Source of the DNA: Oligoflexales bacterium
GTDB lineage: Bacteria > Bdellovibrionota_B > Oligoflexia > Oligoflexales > RGVZ01
Assembly (NCBI GenBank): GCA_947468665.1
Contig: CANILH010000012.1
Span: forward strand, 1 to 55,669
DNA length: 55,669 bases
Direction of reading: 5' to 3'
Made by a program: the position numbers and the translations under genes
Part shown: positions 33,769 to 41,253 of the stretch, in pieces
How the letters are laid out: each line of letters starts with the position of its first letter
Numbering within the stretch: position 1 is the stretch's first letter
The notes under the pieces: generated by a model
Databases searched by the model: none
What the model was told of the DNA's origin: nothing
What the model saw: the letters and a program-made list of their open reading frames with translations, nothing else

Positions 33769-35562
33769 ATGAGTTATATTCCGAGCCACGTGAACAGTCT
33801 CAAATTCAGCCAGATCGCGATGATCGTCTTGTATACTCTTGTGACAACTCAGGGATGCAAGTCAGCTCCCAAGACAAAATCAACTCCAAACTACCCTCAA
33901 TCCTCGACAGAGAGCCGTACCGCTCCGGCGCTCACCGCTCCTTTATCATGCGACGGAGCCATTCTCGGAATTAAGCCACTGTCGTGTATTCCGGTACCTC
34001 AACCCTCGGCGACCGTGATCGTCGACAAGCAGGCGGCAATTGCTTTGGGTAAGGCGCTGTTCTGGGATATCCAGGTTGGCAGTGACAGCGTAACCGCGTG
34101 CGCTACGTGTCACTTCGCAGCGGGCGCTGACCGAAGAATCATAAACATCCTGAATCCCGGACCAGATAATGTCTTCCGCAGCGGCGGTGTCACCGCCGCC
34201 GAACAGAAATATCACCCTGAACTTAACGGCATTCCGGGCCTCAATTGCTCAAGCTGTCATCCCCAGATGCACAACGCCAAAACAGGCCTTGGCAGCGTCG
34301 TAGGTCAGATCCTTCATCCCATCTCAGATGACGACCGCGTGGGATCACAGGGCATCGCCGCCGCGAAGTTCACCCGCAATCCTGCTCTTGGGACCGGCGC
34401 CGTGGAATTCTGCGCTCCCGTACCAGGGGGGCCATTTAAAAGATTCCGTCAGGTAACCAGCCGCAACGCGCCAACCAACATCGGTGCCGTATTTTATCAG
34501 GAACTTTTTTGGGATGGTCGTGCGAGCCAGAACTTCAATGGCGTTGATCCTTTTGGTGACACCGCCAACGCGTCCACACCACGAGTATTAGCAAAAAACG
34601 CCGCTCTCGCGTCGCAGGCTATGGGGCCCGTCACGGGCAATGCGTTTGAGATGAATTGCCTTGGGCGCTCCCTTAGCGGCAATTCCGGGCTCGCGGCAAA
34701 ACTTCTGCCCCGACAACCCCTCAGGCTGCAAGGCGTGGCAACGACTGACAGCGCTCTTGGATCCTACGCCCGACTCAAGCGAAGCGGTCTCTATTGCGAC
34801 AAGGCCAAGCCGTGCACGTATCAAAATCTGGTGGACAAGGCTTTTGGCCCGGTCATTGGCGGGGCAAACGCCAAATTTAATTTTGGCAGGATTTTTGGTG
34901 AGGCACTTCAAGCATATCAAAGCACCTTGATTCCAGACCAGACTCCGTTTGACAGCTATCTTGCCGGTAACGCGGAATCCCTGACAGCCCCCCAGAAAAA
35001 CGGCCTGAATCTATTCACCGGCAAAGGTCACTGCCTGCTGTGCCACAACGGCTCGACCCTTTCTGACGCCTCTGAGTCAGTCCTGGCGGCATCAGGCCCC
35101 CAAAACCAGGACGGTGGCGACCCGGGATTTCACAATATTGGTATCAGACCTGCCAGCGAGGATCCCGGACGGGGCGGAGCCGGGCCCAATAAATCGACAT
35201 TCTCAGTCAGCAAAGCCTCGGCCGACAATGGTGCCTTCAAAACAGCGAGCCTGCGCAATGTCAAGCTGACCGCGCCGTACTTTCATCACGGCGGCATGTG
35301 GAGTCTTGAGGACGTGGTCAGATTCTATAACACGGTCACGGAAAGCCCTGATCCAGAGCGCTCGATTCTGATTTCGCCCATTGATCTTACCGACCCGGAA
35401 ATAGCGGATCTCGTGGATTTTCTACGCAACGCGCTGACAGATCCCCGGGTCGAGTTTGGTCGCGCCCCGTTTGATCACCCCAGCATTCAGATTCCAAATG
35501 GGCCAACGGTACCAGCGGTCGGCAAAGAAGGCGGACTATCGGTGCTCTCGTTCAACAAGTAA
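33769..35562 (+). CDS. lipoprotein multiheme peroxidase, CcpA/MauG-like
   Basis: A 597-residue exported protein; the leader ends TTQGC (Cys30), a plausible lipobox. It follows the bacterial di-heme peroxidase/MauG plan (GKALFWDIQVGSDSVTACATCH; LFWDGRA; TPAQKNGLNLF-like region before the last heme; KTASLRNVKLTAPYFHHGGMWSLEDVVRFYN). It has three CxxCH sites: 111-115, 160-164 and 422-426, one more than classic members. It should reduce H2O2 or drive a peroxide-dependent protein modification in the periplasm or at the surface. The start is uncertain: AGGAAAG lies 14 nt before ATG 33769. It is divergent from the copper oxidase and followed by a small exported protein. Confidence 0.88.
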   Translation: MSYIPSHVNSLKFSQIAMIVLYTLVTTQGCKSAPKTKSTPNYPQSSTESRTAPALTAPLSCDGAILGIKPLSCIPVPQPSATVIVDKQAAIALGKALFWDIQVGSDSVTACATCHFAAGADRRIINILNPGPDNVFRSGGVTAAEQKYHPELNGIPGLNCSSCHPQMHNAKTGLGSVVGQILHPISDDDRVGSQGIAAAKFTRNPALGTGAVEFCAPVPGGPFKRFRQVTSRNAPTNIGAVFYQELFWDGRASQNFNGVDPFGDTANASTPRVLAKNAALASQAMGPVTGNAFEMNCLGRSLSGNSGLAAKLLPRQPLRLQGVATTDSALGSYARLKRSGLYCDKAKPCTYQNLVDKAFGPVIGGANAKFNFGRIFGEALQAYQSTLIPDQTPFDSYLAGNAESLTAPQKNGLNLFTGKGHCLLCHNGSTLSDASESVLAASGPQNQDGGDPGFHNIGIRPASEDPGRGGAGPNKSTFSVSKASADNGAFKTASLRNVKLTAPYFHHGGMWSLEDVVRFYNTVTESPDPERSILISPIDLTDPEIADLVDFLRNALTDPRVEFGRAPFDHPSIQIPNGPTVPAVGKEGGLSVLSFNK

Positions 35563-35605
35563 CAAAATAGTCGTTCTATTAAATATGAACTGAGGAGTAC
35601 AACCC

Positions 35606-35941
35606 ATGATCAGCAATCTTTTAGTCGCGGCAACACTTGTTTTATCCACAACCGGGTTCGCCCACGGTGATGAATCGAGTTTCTATGTTATGTTTCCGGG
35701 CACGGAGCCTGTTTCAGGCGCATTTGAGGCATCCTGGAGCCCAGGCGGCACAGAGTACGATGTCGCCATCAGTAAAACTAAAAACTGCGCCACACCAGTT
35801 TTCAGCAAAAAGGTGAGAACCACCTCAGTCAACGTACCAGGCGTTAAAGCGGGCGCGTATTTTTTCTGTCTTAAAACGAAATCCGAGGACGGACACACTG
35901 TGTCCGCCCGTAACACGCCCGTTGAGTTCACGGCAAAGTAA
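35606..35941 (+). CDS. small exported beta-rich protein with predicted mature N-terminal His
   Basis: A 111-residue protein with a Sec signal (MISNLLVAATLVLSTTGFA) and likely cleavage before His20. The mature ~92 residues read as one beta-sandwich and carry SEDGHTVS near the end (Asp95, His97). An N-terminal His plus a late D-G-H is the copper-site pattern of CopC-like proteins, but the same stretch also fits an ordinary FnIII strand turn. Two Cys (61, 88) could form a disulfide. GAGGAG precedes the ATG. It follows the peroxidase-like gene by 43 nt and probably shares its transcript. Confidence 0.75.
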   Translation: MISNLLVAATLVLSTTGFAHGDESSFYVMFPGTEPVSGAFEASWSPGGTEYDVAISKTKNCATPVFSKKVRTTSVNVPGVKAGAYFFCLKTKSEDGHTVSARNTPVEFTAK

Positions 35942-37435
35942 TCACCGCGCGAGAGCTGCTGCCCCGAACAGGGCCTTGAGATCCTGATCATTAAACGAGA
36001 GACCGAGACCACCGAATGGAACGGGGCCTTTTTTTTCCTCGTACGTAAGCGGATTGCGTTTGCGTGTAATATCGTCAAGACCAGCCATCAGGTAAATGTG
36101 GTCGAGGAACAGCACCTGCATATAGGCTTTTAGTCTCGCTACACGGCGCCACTCATTATCGTAACTTTTGAAGTCAAACGCCTCGAGTGAGAGCCGAATG
36201 CGGTCGCGAAAGAAGTGCATGTCCATCGCGCCACCACCGGTGCTCTCAAATAGCCCAAGCCTCGCGGTCACGAAGTACCAGCGTTTAGCGAGCTGCAGGT
36301 TAAACCGCAGTGACTTACGCTCAATTACACGCTCACGGGTGTTAGTAGATCCTGGTTTATCCGCGGTCGCGGGTTCTGTGTCGAGTTGCTCAGTTTTGGT
36401 ATCACGCACACTCTCGACAACGTCCGTCATACCAACAAGATAAAAACGGTCCGGACGGGTTTTGAAGACTACGTTAAAGTATGTCTGACCAGTTTTATCG
36501 GCGCGCCCCTCACCGTGCGTATCGATAATGAGCTGCATTTTTGTCGCGGGGGACAAGACTTCACGAAGATCCTTGACCGCCGCCTCGATCTCCTGAATAG
36601 CGGTATCATCATTGACAAGCTTACCGATCGTTCCCTCGCCCTTCTCGATTTTCTCACTGATCAGACGAATATTCTTGGTCGCTCCCTTAACCTCGCCCAT
36701 ACTCTCGTCAAACGAGGCGATGATGCGATTGAAACGCTCTTTATTGCCGTCATCCAGCACCTCATTGAGGTTACCTGTGAATTTTTTAAGGTTCGCCAAG
36801 GTTTTATCAAGATTCATCACGATATCCAGAACCCGATCCGGATGGTCTCCCACGGCTCCCCGGATTGATGCGCCCGTCTTACGGAGATCGGCTGTCAGCG
36901 TCTCGATATTATCGAGAATATTACGGATAGAATCTTCGCCGGCGTCATTTCCCATCACGCTAGCCAGAGTGCCGGTAATTTTCTTTACGTCTTTTCCGAT
37001 ATTGCCAAGCAGGGACATCACGCCCTGCATATCCATCTGGTCATCTGACTTCGGAATTTGGCCACCTTCGGCGATATACTCACCCGTATCATCAGGACGC
37101 ACGATCTCAAGATAAACGTCACCAAGAAGACCGCGGGTTCTTACCTCCATTTTACTTCCGACAGGAAGCTTTATGTTGGAGTCCACCTCAACAATAATCC
37201 GAGTTGTATTAACATCGAGCTCTACAGACGCGACCTTACCGATCGTCACGCCATTTGTTTTTACGTGGGTTTTGGGGATAATTCCGGCCGCGTCTTTGAG
37301 AACCGTAAAATATTTTTTACGCGATGAGTCTTTCAGCATATTGGGGTTCAAAACAAACAGCATGTAACCCAGCGTGAACAGCGCCACGATAGTGAACACA
37401 CCTACTTTGAACTCAGTACCCATTTGTTTCCACAT
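35942..37435 (-). CDS. mlaD: MlaD-family (MCE domain) lipid transport protein with long C-terminal extension
   Basis: A 497-residue protein with one N-terminal membrane anchor (KVGVFTIVALFTLGYMLFVL) and an MCE domain (~40-120: VKTNGVTIGKVASVEL, VRTRGLLGDVYLEI). A helical, coiled middle with repeated ETLTADLRKT-type segments follows, then a beta-rich C-terminal region (~310-495) with alternating aromatic strands. It binds phospholipid as the periplasmic part of the Mla system. ATG 37435 has GGAG 8 nt upstream; TTG 37441 is too close to that site. The C-terminal region may reach or sit in the outer membrane. Its stop abuts that of the convergent small gene with no gap. Confidence 0.88.
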   Translation of the reverse strand: MWKQMGTEFKVGVFTIVALFTLGYMLFVLNPNMLKDSSRKKYFTVLKDAAGIIPKTHVKTNGVTIGKVASVELDVNTTRIIVEVDSNIKLPVGSKMEVRTRGLLGDVYLEIVRPDDTGEYIAEGGQIPKSDDQMDMQGVMSLLGNIGKDVKKITGTLASVMGNDAGEDSIRNILDNIETLTADLRKTGASIRGAVGDHPDRVLDIVMNLDKTLANLKKFTGNLNEVLDDGNKERFNRIIASFDESMGEVKGATKNIRLISEKIEKGEGTIGKLVNDDTAIQEIEAAVKDLREVLSPATKMQLIIDTHGEGRADKTGQTYFNVVFKTRPDRFYLVGMTDVVESVRDTKTEQLDTEPATADKPGSTNTRERVIERKSLRFNLQLAKRWYFVTARLGLFESTGGGAMDMHFFRDRIRLSLEAFDFKSYDNEWRRVARLKAYMQVLFLDHIYLMAGLDDITRKRNPLTYEEKKGPVPFGGLGLSFNDQDLKALFGAAALAR

Positions 37436-37521
37436 AACCAATTCTCCAAATATTCCTTCTGATTATCGGCACCACTTATAAGCACTTTAATCACGACCAG
37501 AACTCAGCCTTGTGCCCACGG

Positions 37522-38280
37522 CTAGAGAAACTCCATCGGCCCCTCGACCTTGCCGGAGAAAAATTGCCGGACAACCGGATCCTTTGTGGATTTGAAGTCT
37601 TTTGGTGCTCCCGCCAAGGCGATTTTTCCTTTGTACAAAAAGATAATGTATTCACCAGTCGCCAAGGCCGCTTTGAGGTCGTGAGAAATTACAATCGAGG
37701 TAATCCCCTCAATTTCTGCGTTAACCCGTACAATAAGCTCATCAATCATCTCAGACACCAAGGGATCCATCCCCGTTGTCGGCTCATCATAAAGAATGAT
37801 TTCCGGACGGGACACAAGTGCCCGCGCGAGGCCCACGCGTTTTTTCTCACCTGTCGACAATTCGGTCGGGAACTTATGCTGCATATTAGGAAGACCAACC
37901 TGCGCCAAGGTCATCTCCACTCGCTTCAGCATCTCGTCCAATGGTAATTTTGTATGTTCTTTCAGTGGAAAAAGTACGTTTTCGCCCACGGTCATGGAGT
38001 CAAAAAGAGCCGCTTGCTGAAATAACATACCAAATTTTTTGCGATATTGACGAAGCTCCTCTTGCTCAAAATCCGTGATGTCGATCCCATCAACGATGAT
38101 CCGACCCTCGTCAGGTTTAAGAAGTCCCATAATGTGTTTGATCGTGACAGATTTTCCCTCACCCGATTTACCGACTATGAACGTGATTTTCCCCCGGGGA
38201 ATCTCGAGATCAAGATGATCCAGAACGGCTCGGGCACCGAATCTCTTGGTTATATTTTTGAAGGTGATAATCGATGTCAT
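37522..38280 (-). CDS. mlaF: phospholipid ABC transporter ATP-binding protein MlaF
   Basis: A 252-residue ATPase with Walker A VGKSGEGKS, Q-loop MLFQQAALFDSMTV, signature LSTGEKKR and Walker B IILYDEPTTGMDP followed by the H-loop SHD. The FDSMTV and TGMDP wording is characteristic of MlaF. It drives the MlaE permease. ATG 38280 starts 2 nt after the mlaE stop with GAGG 8 nt upstream. Confidence 0.93.
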   Translation of the reverse strand: MTSIITFKNITKRFGARAVLDHLDLEIPRGKITFIVGKSGEGKSVTIKHIMGLLKPDEGRIIVDGIDITDFEQEELRQYRKKFGMLFQQAALFDSMTVGENVLFPLKEHTKLPLDEMLKRVEMTLAQVGLPNMQHKFPTELSTGEKKRVGLARALVSRPEIILYDEPTTGMDPLVSEMIDELIVRVNAEIEGITSIVISHDLKAALATGEYIIFLYKGKIALAGAPKDFKSTKDPVVRQFFSGKVEGPMEFL

Positions 38281-38282
38281 GC

Positions 38283-39086
38283 TCAAAGCCTCAACTGCAC
38301 ATACGTTATGAATACATCACAAAATAAAATGACCAAAAGCGTCATAACAACAGATGTCGTCGTCGCCCGTCCCACGCCCTTCGCGCCTCCGCTCGCGTTC
38401 AGTCCATAACGGCAGGCGATCGACGCGATAATAATTGAGAACACAAATGCCTTCTCAAGGCCGTTGAATATATCTCTGGCATCGACCATCCATTTAATTC
38501 GGTCAATAAAAATCCCGACATCAACATCAAATACCGCGACACCCGTCACGAACGCTCCGAATGTCCCGACAAAAATAAAAATCGCACAGAGAAGCGGGAT
38601 GATCAGCATCGAGGCGATCAAGCGCGGTACGACCAAATAGTGAATAGGATCCACTGCCATCGCCTCCATCGCGTCAACTTGCTCGTTCACCCGCATAGTT
38701 GAGATTTCCGCGGTCATCGCCGATCCCGCACGCCCGGTAAGGAGAAAGGCTGTCATCAAGGGGGCCATCTCACGCGTCAGAGCTTTGGCGGTAGCGGCCC
38801 CCATAATGCTCTCGGCGCGGAAAATCTGGAAAATCCCGCCAATTTGCAGTGCGAAAACGGCGCCCGTGAAAAATCCTGTCAAAATAATAATATTGAGTGA
38901 TTGATTACCGACAAACTCAAGCTGCTGAAATATCAAATCCCAGCGAATCGGTGGCGTGCATGCCTGTCTGAATATCTCATAAATGTATCTGCCGAAAGCG
39001 CCGAGATTGGTCAGACGCTCCGTCGTCCAGCGCCCGACTAACGAGACACTGCCCACTACTGAATTTTTGATCGTTAATGTCGCCAA
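38283..39086 (-). CDS. mlaE: phospholipid ABC transporter permease MlaE
   Basis: A 267-residue permease with the family segments GFFTGAVFALQ, REMAPLMTAFLLTGRAGSAMTAEISTMRVNEQVDAMEAMAVDPIHYLVVPR and a C-terminal CRYGLNASGGAKGVGRATT. It works with MlaF and MlaD in inner-membrane lipid exchange. The start is uncertain: TTG 39086 has no clear ribosome site and no better in-frame ATG precedes the conserved part. It starts 125 nt after the ArsA-like gene. MlaB and MlaC are not in the window. Confidence 0.9.
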   Translation of the reverse strand: MATLTIKNSVVGSVSLVGRWTTERLTNLGAFGRYIYEIFRQACTPPIRWDLIFQQLEFVGNQSLNIIILTGFFTGAVFALQIGGIFQIFRAESIMGAATAKALTREMAPLMTAFLLTGRAGSAMTAEISTMRVNEQVDAMEAMAVDPIHYLVVPRLIASMLIIPLLCAIFIFVGTFGAFVTGVAVFDVDVGIFIDRIKWMVDARDIFNGLEKAFVFSIIIASIACRYGLNASGGAKGVGRATTTSVVMTLLVILFCDVFITYVQLRL

Positions 39087-39211
39087 AAGTAAGTAACCCT
39101 AAAATCACGTTAAACCATTTATTCCTAATATGATTGTACGTGCTTTCGGGGGTTATTCTCACTAGGCAGGTATTGCCGGTGTTGGGGTATTTGTTATGAA
39201 AATAACAGGAC

Positions 39212-40348
39212 TTACCGCCCGCTGGCGTAAAGCTCCGAAAAACTCAGAATACCGGCCATGGTATGAATATCAGTGGTCTGATCATCCACGCGCAGCTCCC
39301 AGACACCCTTTGATCTTTGTGACTCCTGGATGTCTTTTGAAAGCCTAGCCATGATTTGATCCTCAGCCTTTGCCCTGGCCCGCAGTATCACAAGCTCATC
39401 GGCTGGGATACGATCAAGATCCTCGCGCACAGGCCGTGGGAGACAACGGTTAAATACAGCGCCATCCAGCTCATAGCCCATAGACCTCAACTCAGTGCGA
39501 AGTGCCTCCGCCGCGCGGGCCGCGGATTTATGAGGGACCGCCACAAGCACAAAACTCGTAGATTCCTGATGAAGAATATTGAGCACCCGCTCACCGGAAC
39601 GATGAAAACCCTCAATGACCTCCTGCATCAACAGGATAAACTCCCCGAAGGACTTGAGAGCTCCGAAGCCAGTCACACTCGTGACTCCACCGAGAATTTT
39701 CTCGCTCAGAGCGGCCACTTTGCCAAACCCGAGACGCCCAGCCATAACAATCGGCTTCAGCAATCTCGACATGACTTTATTCTCCACAAACCCTGACAAG
39801 ACATTTGGTCTGGCGAGAAAATCAAGGGCATGGGTATCCGGAGGGGTGTCCAGCACGATCAAATCCCAGTCGGGACTCTCAGCCAATTCCTGTAGCCTCG
39901 CCAGCGCCATGTATTCCAATGGCCCGCTTAGGTTGGTGGACGCGGCGACATACAAAGGGTCACGCAGGATACGGTCTGCTATATGAGGTGATGGTGCATG
40001 CTTGCGAACCATACCGTCAAAAACCGCCTTCTGATCAAGCATGGCAGCGTGAAGAACTCCCTTAATGCCCGCGGACTCAGGAAACATCACAGGACGAAGT
40101 TCATGACCCAGCTCGATTCCCAATGCCGCGGCAAGGCGTTTTGCGGGATCAATACTCAGGAGTGCCACACGTCGCCCCAGTCTGGCAGCGTGAATGGCTA
40201 AAGCTACCGATGACGTGGTCTTGCCGACCCCACCCGCGCCGATTACTATTATGACCCTTTGTGACAGCAGCATTGTCTCCACCGGCGCGCCAACAATAAC
40301 GCCATCTATGCCACCAGATAAAAACCGCTCACCAGTTTTCTGACTCAT
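39212..40348 (-). CDS. ArsA-like (anion-transporting/Get3-type) ATPase, second of a pair
   Basis: A 378-residue deviant-Walker ATPase: GAGGVGKTTSSVAL (P-loop) near residue 37, LLSIDPAKRLAAALG (switch I), LIVLDTPPDTHALDFL (switch II) and a C-terminal variable part. The family acts as dimers or pseudo-dimers in metal extrusion, tail-anchored protein targeting or envelope functions; no arsR or arsB is nearby. ATG 40348 follows GGGAGG and overlaps the first ArsA-like stop by 4 nt, so the two are coupled and probably form a heterodimer like the paired actinobacterial BagA/BagB. Confidence 0.85.
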   Translation of the reverse strand: MSQKTGERFLSGGIDGVIVGAPVETMLLSQRVIIVIGAGGVGKTTSSVALAIHAARLGRRVALLSIDPAKRLAAALGIELGHELRPVMFPESAGIKGVLHAAMLDQKAVFDGMVRKHAPSPHIADRILRDPLYVAASTNLSGPLEYMALARLQELAESPDWDLIVLDTPPDTHALDFLARPNVLSGFVENKVMSRLLKPIVMAGRLGFGKVAALSEKILGGVTSVTGFGALKSFGEFILLMQEVIEGFHRSGERVLNILHQESTSFVLVAVPHKSAARAAEALRTELRSMGYELDGAVFNRCLPRPVREDLDRIPADELVILRARAKAEDQIMARLSKDIQESQRSKGVWELRVDDQTTDIHTMAGILSFSELYASGR

Positions 40349-41253
40349 CGAGTTCCTCCCAGCAGCTTATCGACCGTAGCCTCAGTCAATGGCTCGTCAA
40401 TATCCCCCAACTCCGGCAGCAAAAAAACCGGAAGGTGATTCAAATCCTTTAAACCTGACATGCCCTTGGCGTATTTTTCGAGAGCGAGACTCTGCCTCGT
40501 CTCGCGACCGCGCGCGAATTCAAACGCGCTGGAATGACTCCCAGTCCCGGCTGCGTCAACATGTCTCAGGCACCGATTCATAACAACCGCGCCAAGACGC
40601 GTTGGTGATTTAGAAGCGAGAACAGGCAAAAACTCAATTGCCTCACTTATAACAAGGTCCTCCGGCACCGCTACATAAAGCGACGCGCATTGCTCGGGAT
40701 CAGCCAGCCAATCCTTGACCAATTTAGTTTGCTGCAGAATCGGACCCGCCAGTCCTGACTTCAGCACCGCGTCAGGTGTTGTCATCAAGCTAAGAAAATG
40801 ACCTGACGCGTAGCCATCGAGTATAACCAAATCAGGGCGTTCGCGAGGAGCCAGATTTACAGCGTAAAAGATCCGCCCAAGAAGCATTAGCTCCGAGAAA
40901 CCAGGAATGGCGGTAAAAAAACTATGGACGACTTTATTCGAGACGATCACGTCTAAAAGATTTGATTTCATGAGGTGCTTGGTGATGAAGTCCTTGAAGT
41001 TTCCACCGGGCGTAAAATTTGCGACTCCGAGTTGTCCCGACCATTTTTCTTCATGGGTGACACCAGTTATCCCGAGCAGCGGCCCGATCTGCTCAACGGC
41101 TGCCTGCTCAACGACCAGGACACGGCGCCCCAGTGCGACTGCCCTGGACGCGAGCGCGCATGACACAAGAGTCTTGCCAATGCCGCCCTTACCCGTTACC
41201 AGGAGCAGTTTTTTGTGGGTTAGCAGATCATCAATCGCTTTGGTTTGGGTCAC
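40345..41253 (-). CDS. ArsA-like ATPase, first of a pair
   Basis: A 302-residue protein with TGKGGIGKT (P-loop, 20-28), a switch-II region LVILDGYASGHFLSLM in place of the usual LDTAPTGH, and AVVMNRCL. The altered switch II suggests it may be the regulatory half of a pair. GTG 41253 overlaps the kinase stop by 4 nt (GTGA), and its own stop overlaps the next ArsA-like gene by 4 nt. Kinase and both ATPases are thus tightly linked. Confidence 0.82.
   Translation of the reverse strand: MTQTKAIDDLLTHKKLLLVTGKGGIGKTLVSCALASRAVALGRRVLVVEQAAVEQIGPLLGITGVTHEEKWSGQLGVANFTPGGNFKDFITKHLMKSNLLDVIVSNKVVHSFFTAIPGFSELMLLGRIFYAVNLAPRERPDLVILDGYASGHFLSLMTTPDAVLKSGLAGPILQQTKLVKDWLADPEQCASLYVAVPEDLVISEAIEFLPVLASKSPTRLGAVVMNRCLRHVDAAGTGSHSSAFEFARGRETRQSLALEKYAKGMSGLKDLNHLPVFLLPELGDIDEPLTEATVDKLLGGTR

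Noticed and set aside
39212-41253. Arsenite efflux system
   Set aside because: ArsA-like ATPases are present, but no ArsB, ArsR, ArsC or ArsD gene is nearby and switch II of one member is altered.
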